A DNA stretch of 64,000 nucleotides from CAIVAT01 sp049317265 (GTDB lineage: Bacteria > Bacteroidota > Bacteroidia > Bacteroidales > FEN-979), in the NCBI GenBank assembly GCA_049317265.1, contig JBMOIP010000012.1:1-64000 (forward strand), written 5' to 3'. The notes below the pieces were generated by a model. That model worked only from the letters and a program-made list of their open reading frames with translations. It had not been told where the DNA came from and did not search any database. The translations under genes and the position numbers were made by a program. Positions 52,948-61,523 of this stretch are shown one piece after another. Numbering within the stretch: the first letter of the stretch is position 1; each line of letters opens with the position of its first letter.

Positions 52948-52955
52948 TATCTTTG
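52948..52955 (+). promoter_or_regulatory. Candidate promoter -7 element immediately before lepA
   Basis: TATCTTTG followed by CA, a full TAnnTTTG match, ends only 5 bases before the lepA GTG at 52961. If used, the transcript would start at or within a few bases of the start codon. No TTG lies at -33 spacing, which would fall inside the preceding gene. Confidence 0.45.
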
Positions 52956-52960
52956 CACCC

Positions 52961-54751
52961 GTGAAAAATCTCCGTAATTTTTGTATAATTGCCCATATCG
53001 ACCATGGCAAATCAACATTGGCCGATCGTCTGTTGCAATGGACAGATACTGTCTCTGAAAGGGATTCCAGGGAACAGGTTCTTGATGATATGGACCTGGA
53101 ACGTGAACGGGGCATTACCATCAAGAGCCACGCCATCCAGATGAACTTCCCTCACAACGGGGAAGAGTATGTGTTAAACCTTATCGACACCCCGGGCCAC
53201 GTGGATTTCTCTTATGAAGTATCCCGGGCCATTGCTGCATGTGAAGGAGCCCTGCTGGTGGTAGATGCCACCCAGGGGATCCAGGCACAGACAATATCCA
53301 ATCTTTATCTTGCCATTGACCACAATCTCACCATCATTCCTGTACTGAATAAAATCGACATGGATGCGGCCATGATTGAAGAGGTCAAGGACCAGATTGT
53401 CGACCTGCTGGGATGCGACCACGATGAGATCCTGGCAGTAAGTGCAAAAACAGGTATTGGCATCGACCAGGTGCTGGATGCCATTATTACCAGGATACCC
53501 TGCCCGAAAGGCGATCCTGAAGCACCCCTGCAGGCGTTGATTTTCGACTCGCTCTTCAATCCATTCAGGGGAGTTGTGGCCTATTTCAGGATTTTTAACG
53601 GATCCATCAAAAAAGGCGACCATGTGAAGTTTGTGGCCACCGGGATGGACTATCACGCAGATGAAGTCGGGATCCTTCGCATGAAACAGGAGATCAGAAA
53701 TACGGTTTATGCCGGTGATGTGGGATACATCATCTCCGGAATTAAAAACAGCAAGGAGGTCCAGGTTGGTGATACCATCACCCATGTTAACCGGCCCTGC
53801 ACTGAAATCATTGAAGGCTTTATTGGGGTAAAACCGATGGTATTTGCCGGGATTTACCCCACAGATGCCGATGATTATGAAGTATTGCGTGATTCGCTGG
53901 AAAAACTCCGGCTGAATGATGCCGCCCTCTCCTTTGAACCTGAAGCTTCTGCGGCGCTTGGTTTTGGATTCCGCTGCGGATTCCTTGGATTGCTTCATAT
54001 GGAGATCGTCCAGGAACGCCTCGACCGGGAATTCGACATGGATGTGATTACTACGGTTCCCAACGTCTCCTATAAGGTTTATACCACAAAGGGTGAGATG
54101 CTCGATGTTTACAATCCGTCCGGATTGCCTGAACCCAACTACATCAATAAAATCGAGGAGCCGACCATTACCGCCAACATCATAACCAAGTCTGAATACA
54201 TCGGCGCCATCATGACCCTGTGCGTGGGTAAACGGGGAATCCTGAAAAATCAGGTTTACCTCACCACCGACCGCATTGAACTTACTGTTGAGTTACCTCT
54301 TGGAGAGATCGTGTTTGACTTCTACGACCGGCTGAAAAGTATCTCGAAAGGCTATGCCTCCTTCGATTATCATCCTTCGGGATGGCAAACCGCCGACCTG
54401 ATCAAACTCGACATCCTGCTCAACGGCGAAATCGTGGATGCGCTCTCAGCCCTGATCACCCGGAATAATGCCTACGATTTTGGACGCCGGTTCTGTGAAA
54501 AACTGAAGGAGTTCATCCCCCGTCAACAGTATGATGTTGCTATCCAGGCCGCAATCGGCGCAAAAGTGATCTCACGCGAAACTGTGAAAGCCCTCAGAAA
54601 GGATGTAACAGCCAAGTGCTATGGCGGCGACATCACCCGTAAGCGCAAACTCCTGGAGAAACAAAAGAAAGGGAAAAAGCGGATGCGCCAGATCGGAAAT
54701 GTTGAAGTTCCTCAGAAAGCCTTCCTGGCCGTGCTCAAACTCGATTCCTGA
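52961..54751 (+). CDS. lepA: Elongation factor 4 (LepA)
   Basis: A protein of 596 residues starting with GTG at 52961; MKNLRNFCIIAHIDHG is the standard LepA opening, so no later start fits. G1 is AHIDHGKSTLADRLL, G2 RERGITIKSHA, G3 IDTPGHVDFSYEVSRA and G4 VLNKIDM. Domains II, III and V and the LepA-specific C-terminal domain follow (SFDYHPSGWQTADLIKLDILLNGE; AKCYGGDITRKRKLLEKQK), ending VPQKAFLAVLKLDS. It is a ribosome-associated GTPase acting in translation under stress and in initiation or biogenesis. The gene begins 19 bases after the T9SS type B gene and has a promoter element almost touching its start. Confidence 0.96.
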   Translation: MKNLRNFCIIAHIDHGKSTLADRLLQWTDTVSERDSREQVLDDMDLERERGITIKSHAIQMNFPHNGEEYVLNLIDTPGHVDFSYEVSRAIAACEGALLVVDATQGIQAQTISNLYLAIDHNLTIIPVLNKIDMDAAMIEEVKDQIVDLLGCDHDEILAVSAKTGIGIDQVLDAIITRIPCPKGDPEAPLQALIFDSLFNPFRGVVAYFRIFNGSIKKGDHVKFVATGMDYHADEVGILRMKQEIRNTVYAGDVGYIISGIKNSKEVQVGDTITHVNRPCTEIIEGFIGVKPMVFAGIYPTDADDYEVLRDSLEKLRLNDAALSFEPEASAALGFGFRCGFLGLLHMEIVQERLDREFDMDVITTVPNVSYKVYTTKGEMLDVYNPSGLPEPNYINKIEEPTITANIITKSEYIGAIMTLCVGKRGILKNQVYLTTDRIELTVELPLGEIVFDFYDRLKSISKGYASFDYHPSGWQTADLIKLDILLNGEIVDALSALITRNNAYDFGRRFCEKLKEFIPRQQYDVAIQAAIGAKVISRETVKALRKDVTAKCYGGDITRKRKLLEKQKKGKKRMRQIGNVEVPQKAFLAVLKLDS

Positions 54752-54829
54752 TTTATTATTCCAGCCCTGTAACATTTCGGGATTCGTTGCGTCCTGTGTC
54801 CAGTAATGTCTAACCAAATCAATATCTAT

Positions 54830-55729
54830 ATGAAATCCATCATTAGAATATCTCTTATTTTTACTATCATAGCTTTTATAGCAGTCAATGCAACTGCGCA
54901 AACCGAGAAAAAACACCACGGGTTTAAACATGGTAAACACATGAGTGACAGCACCATGATGAAGGATTTTACCTGTGCCATCGAGAACTTCAACATGAGT
55001 GAATTTCCCTTTTGCAAAAATAACAGGAAATACAATGGTCATTGGGCAGGTGTTGACCTTGGAATCAGTGGTTATGTTACACCTGATTTCAACATGACCT
55101 TTACCCCTGCAAATCCTTACATGAACATGAACACAGCCAGGTCACTTACGGTGAACCTTAACCCTTTCGAACTGAATGTCAACCTCTATAAAAGTAAATT
55201 TGGGTTCACTTCAGGACTTGGTTTCCAGATCAGCAACTACTATTTTACCGAAAATTATGTGATGCTGCAGGACTCATCCGCACTGGTTGCCTACAAAGTC
55301 CAGGATCAGCAGGGGAATGCAGTTACAATGAAAGTGAACAAGCTGGTGGTTTCATACCTCACGCTGCCTCTCTTCTTTGAATACCAAACCAACCCATACC
55401 GCAGAATCAGCAGTTTCCATGCATCCATTGGCGTGATTGGCGGCTTACGGATCGGTTCATATACCAAGCAGACCTACGACAATAAAGGAGGCTCGTACAA
55501 CCTGGTGGATGAACAAGGGAATAAAGTCGCAACTTTTGATGTGGAACATCATTCTGTAAATGACCGTGGCGCCTACCATCTGAGCCCGTTCAAACTGGAT
55601 GCGTCTGTTCGGATCGGCTGGTCGCACATCAACTTGTTCGGCACCTATTCGCTGACAAAAATGTTTCAGAAAAACCAGGGACCGGAACTCTATCCATTCA
55701 CGGTCGGCCTTACGCTGTTAGGCTGGTAA
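54830..55729 (+). CDS. Outer-membrane beta-barrel protein
   Basis: A protein of 299 residues from the ATG at 54830, which gives a standard signal peptide (MKSIIRISLIFTIIAF to NATAQ); the earlier ATG at 54806 adds eight residues that weaken it. The mature start is His/Lys-rich (EKKHHGFKHGKH). Alternating hydrophobic strands with aromatic ends follow (GVDLGISGYVT, FGFTSGLGFQISNYYF, LTLPLFFEYQ, GVIGGLRIGSY), and the last strand is FTVGLTLLGW. This is an OmpA/OmpW-size barrel of the kind annotated as porin family or DUF in Bacteroidota. No function can be assigned. The His-rich start might bind metal. It is followed by a strong terminator. Confidence 0.75.
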   Translation: MKSIIRISLIFTIIAFIAVNATAQTEKKHHGFKHGKHMSDSTMMKDFTCAIENFNMSEFPFCKNNRKYNGHWAGVDLGISGYVTPDFNMTFTPANPYMNMNTARSLTVNLNPFELNVNLYKSKFGFTSGLGFQISNYYFTENYVMLQDSSALVAYKVQDQQGNAVTMKVNKLVVSYLTLPLFFEYQTNPYRRISSFHASIGVIGGLRIGSYTKQTYDNKGGSYNLVDEQGNKVATFDVEHHSVNDRGAYHLSPFKLDASVRIGWSHINLFGTYSLTKMFQKNQGPELYPFTVGLTLLGW

Positions 55730-55753
55730 CACTGATTTTCAAACGTCAGATTT

Positions 55754-55796
55754 CAAATGGCGTATGACCCTTGATACAATGGTCATACGCCATTTG
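55754..55796. terminator. Long bidirectional hairpin terminator
   Basis: A perfect 16-bp inverted repeat: CAAATGGCGTATGACC (55754-55769) and its complement (55781-55796) with an 11-base loop. It lies between the convergent barrel gene (stop at 55729) and the helicase gene (stop at 55797). Downstream T-richness on both strands is weak, but stem strength and position fit a shared terminator. Confidence 0.75.
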
Positions 55797-57227
55797 TCAT
55801 TTAAAAAAGCGCTCTTCAAAATTGATCAGGTATAATTTTCTGGTCGCCCTGGTAACGGCGGTATAAAGCCATCTTTCAAATTCTGTGTTGAGCATCTTAT
55901 CGTTGAGGTATCCCTGGTCAATGAAAACTGTATCCCATTGGCCGCCTTGTGTCTTATGGCAGGTTAACGCATAGGCGAATTTTACCTGGAGTGCATTAAA
56001 ATAAGGACTTGCCTTGACTTTTTCCATGCGTTCTCTGCGGTTCGGAACATCCTGGAAATCTGCCAGAACTGCCTGGAATAACCGATTATTGTCCTGTTGA
56101 GGCAGGGCTGCCGATTCCGACATGAGGGTATCCAGGATAATTTTAACATCCAGGTCCTTTTCGTCGGGATAATCAAGAAACCTGATCGTTACATCGGCAA
56201 ACCTGAAACCGTACAACTCCTCAATGGTGCGGATCCTTATGAGTTCGACAATATCGCCGTTTGCAATAAATCCGGCAGTAGACTCTACGGGGAGCCAGTG
56301 ATAATTATTTTTAACAACCATGAGGTAGTCCCCTGTCGATATCTCCTCTTCCATGAACAGAATCCTGTTACGGATCTCCCGGTTATAGATATTGGCCCGC
56401 TTATTCGACCTGCATATAACCACATTATTCTCTCTCCGGGATCCTGAATAGGCATGGTTTAACGCCTCTTCAAGAGACTGGCCATTTAACCTGGTGATAT
56501 CTTTATACCCATCGAGGGAGAAGACCGGAAACTCAAATTTCTGCACCTGGAGTTGCTGCCTGACCAGCGTTGCATTGACCAGGATACCCGATTCCCGGGC
56601 CTGCCTGACCACCTCGGTCAGCTCAAAGTTATCAATACTGAGATGAAAGGCGCGCTTAAGAAATTCCTGGTCCAATGCCGGGCTGTGATCAAGCCCAACA
56701 GGAGGCAGCTGGGCTCCGTCGCCAATGAACAGCATGCGGCAGTTTTCACCGCTGTAAACAAACTGGAAAAGATCATCAAGGAGATTCCGCGAGGAGAACA
56801 GAGCTCCGTCAGCCGACATGGTGTGCTGTATCATGGAGGCTTCATCAACAATAAAGAGCGTATGCTTGTGGTAATTGACCTGGAGCTTAAGGTCAATCAG
56901 GCCATCCTTGTTGGTCCTGGCAAAATAGATTTTGCGATGAATGGTATTGGCCTCTTTTTTCGTGTAACTGGTCAGCACTTTTGCTGCACGGCCCGTCGGG
57001 GCGAGCAATGAAGTTTTCTTCCCTAATTGCGGCAGGGCATTCACCAGGGCTTTTACCACCGTGGTTTTTCCTGTTCCGGCATAACCTCTCAGGATGAACA
57101 GGGCATTTGGCTGATTCCAGGAGTGTGTCAGGAATTTAGCAAGTTCCACCAACAACTTGTCCTGACCCTCAGTAGGCTCATACGGGAACTCCTTACGCAG
57201 CATGGCGGTGACCCCGGAAACATCCAT
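55797..57227 (-). CDS. RecD/Dda-like superfamily 1 helicase
   Basis: A protein of 476 residues with SF1B helicase motifs in order: ILRGYAGTGKTTVVKAL (I, Walker A), LLAPTGRAAKVL (Ia), TLFIVDEASMI (II), LFIGDGAQLPPVG (III), TEVVRQAR (IV), a UvrD-like C-terminal part with FAYALTCHKTQGGQWDTVFID (V) and WLYTAVTRATRKLYLINFE (VI). It is shorter than RecD2 because it lacks a long N-terminal domain, and resembles phage Dda and small chromosomal relatives. It would unwind DNA 5'-to-3'; its cellular task is unknown. It ends against a strong terminator and starts 7 bases after the permease gene. Confidence 0.87.
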   Translation of the reverse strand: MDVSGVTAMLRKEFPYEPTEGQDKLLVELAKFLTHSWNQPNALFILRGYAGTGKTTVVKALVNALPQLGKKTSLLAPTGRAAKVLTSYTKKEANTIHRKIYFARTNKDGLIDLKLQVNYHKHTLFIVDEASMIQHTMSADGALFSSRNLLDDLFQFVYSGENCRMLFIGDGAQLPPVGLDHSPALDQEFLKRAFHLSIDNFELTEVVRQARESGILVNATLVRQQLQVQKFEFPVFSLDGYKDITRLNGQSLEEALNHAYSGSRRENNVVICRSNKRANIYNREIRNRILFMEEEISTGDYLMVVKNNYHWLPVESTAGFIANGDIVELIRIRTIEELYGFRFADVTIRFLDYPDEKDLDVKIILDTLMSESAALPQQDNNRLFQAVLADFQDVPNRRERMEKVKASPYFNALQVKFAYALTCHKTQGGQWDTVFIDQGYLNDKMLNTEFERWLYTAVTRATRKLYLINFEERFFK

Positions 57228-57234
57228 AAGGTAA

Positions 57235-58479
57235 CTATTCGTAGCGAAGTGATTCGATCGGGTCGAGGTTGGCAGCTTTCCGGGCAGGGATGATCCCGCT
57301 GATAAGGGCTACGGCAAAGCAAAGCACCACCCCGGTAATAATCCATATCCATGGAACAATGAACGCGCTTCCGATGACAAGTGACATCACATTTCCAACC
57401 AGAATGCCCAGAAGGATACCCAGCATGCCACCCAGCTGTCCGATCACGATCGATTCGACCAGGAACTGGTTCCTGATCACACGTTTCGTGGCTCCGATGG
57501 CCTTTCGGATGCCTATCTCCCGGGTGCGCTCGGTAACGGAAACCAGCATGATGTTCATCAGCCCGATGGCTGCCCCAAGCAGTGTGATAGCTCCAATGAT
57601 GGTTGCTGCCCAGGTAACATACTTGATATTTTCGATCAACATTTTGGCAATGTTGTCACTCTTGGTGATCTCAAAGGTGTCTTCAACACCAACCGGCACT
57701 TTCCTGATGTTCCGCAGGATGGCCGTAGCCTCCCCGGTGGCAGCATCCACCAACTCCGGCCGTTTGGCCATCACATTGATATTAAACGACATACTTGGGC
57801 GTGGGAAGTTGGTCCGCACATTTGTCACCGGGATAAAACAAGTACGGTCACCGCTGAACCCCATGCTGGAACCTTTTGATTTCAGCACGCCGATAATTTT
57901 AAATTTCCCCGGTCCAATCGAGATGATCTTCCCCAATGGATCCTCTTTGTTTTTAAACAGGTCGCTCACCAGGGAGGCGCCCAGGATGACCGAACTAAAT
58001 CCGTAATAGACCTCATTGGGAGTAAAGTTCCTGCCGAATTCAACCTCATCACCCGAGGTAATCAGGTAGTTTTCATCAGCACCAATAACTCCTACATTCG
58101 GGTTGGTTTTATTGACGCCATATTTCACCGTGGCAATTCCTGTAGCACGGGTAAACACCGAGGTGAATGCCGGAAAATCGAACCGGTCCTTGAACTCCTG
58201 GGCCTGGTTGAACGTGATGGGTTCGTAACGTTTTTCCTTCTGGTTGCTCCCTCCCATATGGATGTTCATCGAACGGTTCCGGATGGTGAGGGTGTTGGAA
58301 CCCATCATGGAAAAATTCTGGGTCAGGTAATATTTAATGGAGTCGGTAGCAGTAAGGATTCCCACCAGCGCCATAATTCCGAACGAAATGATCAGGATGG
58401 TCAGAACAGTGCGCAACAGATGGCTTCGGATGGAAACCAGGGAAATATTGATATTCTCAAGAACCAGTGTGTTTTTCAT
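57235..58479 (-). CDS. MacB/FtsX-type ABC transporter permease
   Basis: A protein of 414 residues. The N-terminal membrane helix (LLRTVLTILIISFGIMALVGI) is followed by a large periplasmic MacB_PCD domain (~45-240) and three C-terminal helices of the FtsX domain (~285-410). The cytoplasmic EREIGIRKAIGATKR loop is visible as TERTREIGIRKAIGATKRVI, and the end GIIPARKAANLDPIESLRYE is typical. Such permeases act with a separate LolD/MacB-like ATPase as mechanotransmitters, for lipoprotein, peptide or envelope substrates. No ATPase gene is adjacent, so its partner is encoded elsewhere. It lies between upp and the helicase gene. Confidence 0.9.
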   Translation of the reverse strand: MKNTLVLENINISLVSIRSHLLRTVLTILIISFGIMALVGILTATDSIKYYLTQNFSMMGSNTLTIRNRSMNIHMGGSNQKEKRYEPITFNQAQEFKDRFDFPAFTSVFTRATGIATVKYGVNKTNPNVGVIGADENYLITSGDEVEFGRNFTPNEVYYGFSSVILGASLVSDLFKNKEDPLGKIISIGPGKFKIIGVLKSKGSSMGFSGDRTCFIPVTNVRTNFPRPSMSFNINVMAKRPELVDAATGEATAILRNIRKVPVGVEDTFEITKSDNIAKMLIENIKYVTWAATIIGAITLLGAAIGLMNIMLVSVTERTREIGIRKAIGATKRVIRNQFLVESIVIGQLGGMLGILLGILVGNVMSLVIGSAFIVPWIWIITGVVLCFAVALISGIIPARKAANLDPIESLRYE

Positions 58480-58487
58480 AAAGTTGA

Positions 58488-59138
58488 TCAGTGTTTTTTC
58501 CCGTAAGCAAGGTCGCCGGCATCACCCAGGCCGGGAACAATGTATGACTGTGCAGTCATCTCATCATCCACCGCGCCAACCCATAGCGTGATGCCATCCC
58601 TTGAGATATGCTTTTTTACGTATTCTATTCCTTCAACATTGGCCACTGCAGCCACAATGTGCGTATGCAACGGCTTCCCGTGGGTGATCAGTTCCTTGTA
58701 TGCCAAAACCATGGATGAACCGGAGGCCAGCATGGTATCACATAAAATTACAACCTTGTTCTCTATTTCCGTAACGGATGAATACTCGATGTTGATCGAG
58801 AATGTCCCATCTTTGTGATGACGACGGAAGGCGGATATAAAAGCATTTTCCGACTTGTCAAAGAAATTGAGAAATCCCTGGTGAAATGGCAGTCCGGCCC
58901 GGAGGATGGTTGCCAGCACAGGATACTCAATCAGCATCGGAACATTAGCGATACCCAGCGGAGTCACAACTTCCCGTGTTTCGTACGACAATCCCCTGCT
59001 GATCTCATAGGCAAATATTTCACCTAACCGTTGCAGGTTAAGACGAAATCTTAAACTGTCTTTCTGAATGTCCGCATCCCTGAGTTCCGAGATAAACTGG
59101 TTCAGGATGGAATTGCCTGCTGATAGAACATTGACCAT
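58488..59138 (-). CDS. upp: Uracil phosphoribosyltransferase
   Basis: A protein of 216 residues with the PRPP-binding block VVILCDTMLASGSSMVLA (here DTMLASGS for the common DPMLATGG) and the uracil-binding C-terminal motif YIVPGLGDAGDLAYG. It converts uracil and PRPP to UMP in pyrimidine salvage. Length and motif order are normal. It is expressed from its own candidate promoter in the 48-base gap behind the GNAT gene, and is followed after 8 bases by the permease gene. Confidence 0.93.
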   Translation of the reverse strand: MVNVLSAGNSILNQFISELRDADIQKDSLRFRLNLQRLGEIFAYEISRGLSYETREVVTPLGIANVPMLIEYPVLATILRAGLPFHQGFLNFFDKSENAFISAFRRHHKDGTFSINIEYSSVTEIENKVVILCDTMLASGSSMVLAYKELITHGKPLHTHIVAAVANVEGIEYVKKHISRDGITLWVGAVDDEMTAQSYIVPGLGDAGDLAYGKKH

Positions 59139-59161
59139 GGTTACATTTTTTTACATTATCA

Positions 59162-59169
59162 CAAAAATA
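59162..59169 (-). promoter_or_regulatory. Candidate promoter -7 element for upp
   Basis: Minus-strand TATTTTTG, matching TAnnTTTG, 23 bases before the upp ATG at 59138 and inside the gap between the GNAT gene and upp. Confidence 0.45.
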
Positions 59170-59186
59170 GCCATTTTTCTCTATTT

Positions 59187-60116
59187 TCAGTTGTTGCGGA
59201 TGAAATAAACCAATTTTTCAACCCACGAAGGAAACCTGCTGAGCCTCGTTGCAGGATAAGGAACTTCCATGGCGCCAAATCCTTTATAGAACCTTCCAAG
59301 GTTGAAATCATTTCCCCCTTCAAAGTCGAGCACCAGGTTCGCCCCTGCATTGGTGGCAATAAAATGATCTATTAATAAAAACATGGCGCCATTTTCCCGG
59401 GCTTCAGGCGCGGAAGCGGCAAAAAGATAATATACCCTGTGGTGGTCAAACAGGAAAAATGCACCTGCAGATAATCCGCCGGTGCTGTTGTTAACGCCGA
59501 GGATAAACCCCTTCTGCCCGTCAAGGCACATGGATATCAGCCTTTGTAAATTATCATAATGACCCTCCTGAAGTTTCCCCTCCCGGTTCCCGAAATTCTC
59601 ACGAAACAGGCCAATAAGTGCTGCAGGTCCGGTATTTTGAGTCAGGGAGAGTCCTGATTCCCTTGATTTCCGGATATTTCTGACAGTGTTTTTTGAATAG
59701 TTGGCAGAAATCTGCTCATACCCGGCAGCCAGTGCCAACTCGTGGTTTTTCCTGGTGGTAATCTCAGCGATGGTGTCAGGACAATCATTCAGCGAATTCA
59801 TCTGTATCTCAACAAACCTGAACCTGGAAGGGATGGCACGCATAAAATCGGCTACCAATGACCCAGAGAGCGGATCCCTGGAAAAAACTCCGAGCTGCTG
59901 GGCGAAGAATGGCTGCGCGAGGTAGCGAAGAAACCACCTGCGTTTGTGTGTCAGCGGAAAAACAGCCTTGTAATCATCCAATACCAGCGCATCCCATGAA
60001 GGGCTCACCAGGTCGAGATACCACGAGAATGCATAAACCCTTCGATTGGCTGAACTGCTGATGCAGTCGTCCCAAAGGGTTTTGTCAATCTGTGGATGCC
60101 TGAGATACTTGATCAT
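59187..60116 (-). CDS. GNAT/FemAB-like acyltransferase family protein
   Basis: A protein of 309 residues resembling the BioF2-like/FemAB acetyltransferase fold. The N-terminal half has VYAFSWYLDLVSPSWDALVLDDYKAVFPL. The second half has SKNTVRNIRKSRESG, then LSAGAFFLFDHHRVYYLFAAS, NGAMFLLIDHFIATN and LVLDFEGGNDFNLGRFYKGFGA, a pattern shared with FemX/FemAB transferases and polysaccharide-linked acetyltransferases. The substrate is unknown; transfer of an amino acid or acyl group to an envelope glycan is plausible. It lies 7 bases downstream of the polysaccharide deacetylase gene, so the two probably work on the same polymer or pathway. Confidence 0.72.
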   Translation of the reverse strand: MIKYLRHPQIDKTLWDDCISSSANRRVYAFSWYLDLVSPSWDALVLDDYKAVFPLTHKRRWFLRYLAQPFFAQQLGVFSRDPLSGSLVADFMRAIPSRFRFVEIQMNSLNDCPDTIAEITTRKNHELALAAGYEQISANYSKNTVRNIRKSRESGLSLTQNTGPAALIGLFRENFGNREGKLQEGHYDNLQRLISMCLDGQKGFILGVNNSTGGLSAGAFFLFDHHRVYYLFAASAPEARENGAMFLLIDHFIATNAGANLVLDFEGGNDFNLGRFYKGFGAMEVPYPATRLSRFPSWVEKLVYFIRNN

Positions 60117-60123
60117 ATAAAAA

Positions 60124-61431
60124 TCAGGATGAAGCCAGCTTTACCATCTCCTTGTATACACGCTGCCAGCCCTGCCACCGACCTGCATCGCCAAGACTTT
60201 CATTGTGCCAGAGACTCACGAATTCTCCGTTTACCGATTTGATGAGTTGAATCATTTTTTCAATTTTTTCAAGGCTTTCAACCGGGGTTAGACGAAGATA
60301 ATCCTTCAGCGTTACATCCATGATTGAAACAGGGTGAATCATCATCGACGTCGCTTCATTCCTGGAGAGATCAAAAAAGGGAAAGGGCATGGCGATGCCG
60401 GCCCTGAATCCGGTATGGGAAGCATATCCCATCGAGAAATCATCCGTGATACCGAATTGCAGCAAACACCTGTAGGTTCTAGGAAGTGATAATTTAAGAA
60501 AATGCTGCCTGCTGATGGTCACATCACGGTCAAGCACTTCACATAAGCCGTCATATTCGTCTTCCAGTTTCAGCAGATGCCTGCCGGACGAAAGCGAAGG
60601 GTGAATTCCGACACCTCCGTGCTGGTCAAGTTCCCTCAGGAGCTGGTGGAACTTTTTGGAAGTGATGGTTACATTGTTGTCATTCATGCCGTAGTCGGCA
60701 AAAAGAATGAAATAGAGCGGAAAGTTGCCGGATGGTTCATGCACCGACCGGATAAAATTGTAGGTATCATAGGGATCGGGTGAGAACCCTGCAAGGACCT
60801 TTACCCGACCGATCACATCGGCCAGGTTCCCCTTCAGCATCGACCTGCCAAATCCTCCCAGGGTCCGGGTGATGGTTCGTCCGCGAAAACACCAGGCATG
60901 GTCGACATCAATGGTCGGCACAAATTGATACCTGCGGGGCGTGAAGGTCATTTCCGGGTAATGCCTCCTTAGTAAACGCTTCAGCATCTCTGCCCAGGCA
61001 TGTACCACAGGGATTTCCAGAAATCCGCTCTTCCAGGCAATGCTCTCCGTTGCAGGGAACCGCCCGTAACTATCCCTTTTATGAGAATGATACTCCTCGT
61101 AACGGCTTACAAGATAAAAGCCTGCTGCAAACGGATCGAATGGCAATGCCGAAGATGGATGCACCGATTTGAATATCAATGGAGTCCCATCCAAAAAGGA
61201 GCACTGGATTTCATGGTATTTCACATCCTGTTCAAAGAGCAGACCGGCAGCTTCAATGGAAATTCCGTCTTCACTCACCTTCCTTGAATAGATTATTTTC
61301 GGTCCCGGAAAATTGACAAACTCCTCCATTGATGTTGTTAAAAGGAATTCGGTTCCAAGCATCTCCTTCACCATCAGGGTAGCTATATAAACAATTCTGG
61401 CAGAAATGGAATCTGTAAGGATAAGCAGCAT
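60124..61431 (-). CDS. Polysaccharide deacetylase family protein (with N-terminal DUF7033-like domain)
   Basis: A protein of 435 residues from the ATG at 61431 (MLLILTDSISARIVYIATLM, the usual opening of this group); the frame to 61467 adds an unsupported extension. The N-terminal ~130 residues resemble the DUF7033 domain. A NodB-like TIM-barrel region follows, with VPTIDVDHAW in place of TFDDG, GIHPSLSSG in place of HxxxH, and ASHTGFRAGIAMPFPFFDL matching the arginine motif. The final block EFVSLWHNESL supplies the last His. The altered first motif is seen across this family. It may deacetylate or otherwise modify an envelope polysaccharide. It forms a pair with the GNAT gene. Confidence 0.8.
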   Translation of the reverse strand: MLLILTDSISARIVYIATLMVKEMLGTEFLLTTSMEEFVNFPGPKIIYSRKVSEDGISIEAAGLLFEQDVKYHEIQCSFLDGTPLIFKSVHPSSALPFDPFAAGFYLVSRYEEYHSHKRDSYGRFPATESIAWKSGFLEIPVVHAWAEMLKRLLRRHYPEMTFTPRRYQFVPTIDVDHAWCFRGRTITRTLGGFGRSMLKGNLADVIGRVKVLAGFSPDPYDTYNFIRSVHEPSGNFPLYFILFADYGMNDNNVTITSKKFHQLLRELDQHGGVGIHPSLSSGRHLLKLEDEYDGLCEVLDRDVTISRQHFLKLSLPRTYRCLLQFGITDDFSMGYASHTGFRAGIAMPFPFFDLSRNEATSMMIHPVSIMDVTLKDYLRLTPVESLEKIEKMIQLIKSVNGEFVSLWHNESLGDAGRWQGWQRVYKEMVKLASS

Positions 61432-61483
61432 AAAAACAGCGTCGATAGTTGCAGCCAAATTACACAAAAAACAAAAACTTTCG

Positions 61484-61491
61484 TACTTTTG
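61484..61491 (+). promoter_or_regulatory. Candidate promoter -7 element for dnaX
   Basis: TACTTTTG followed by AA matches TAnnTTTG, 32 bases before the dnaX ATG at 61524, in the divergent gap with the deacetylase gene. Confidence 0.5.
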
Positions 61492-61523
61492 AATAATATT
61501 TAGGAATAGAAACGGACTCGTAA

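Noticed and set aside
53174..53998. 274-codon open frame antisense to lepA
   Set aside because: Entirely opposite the conserved G domain of lepA; no domain recognised in the antisense product.
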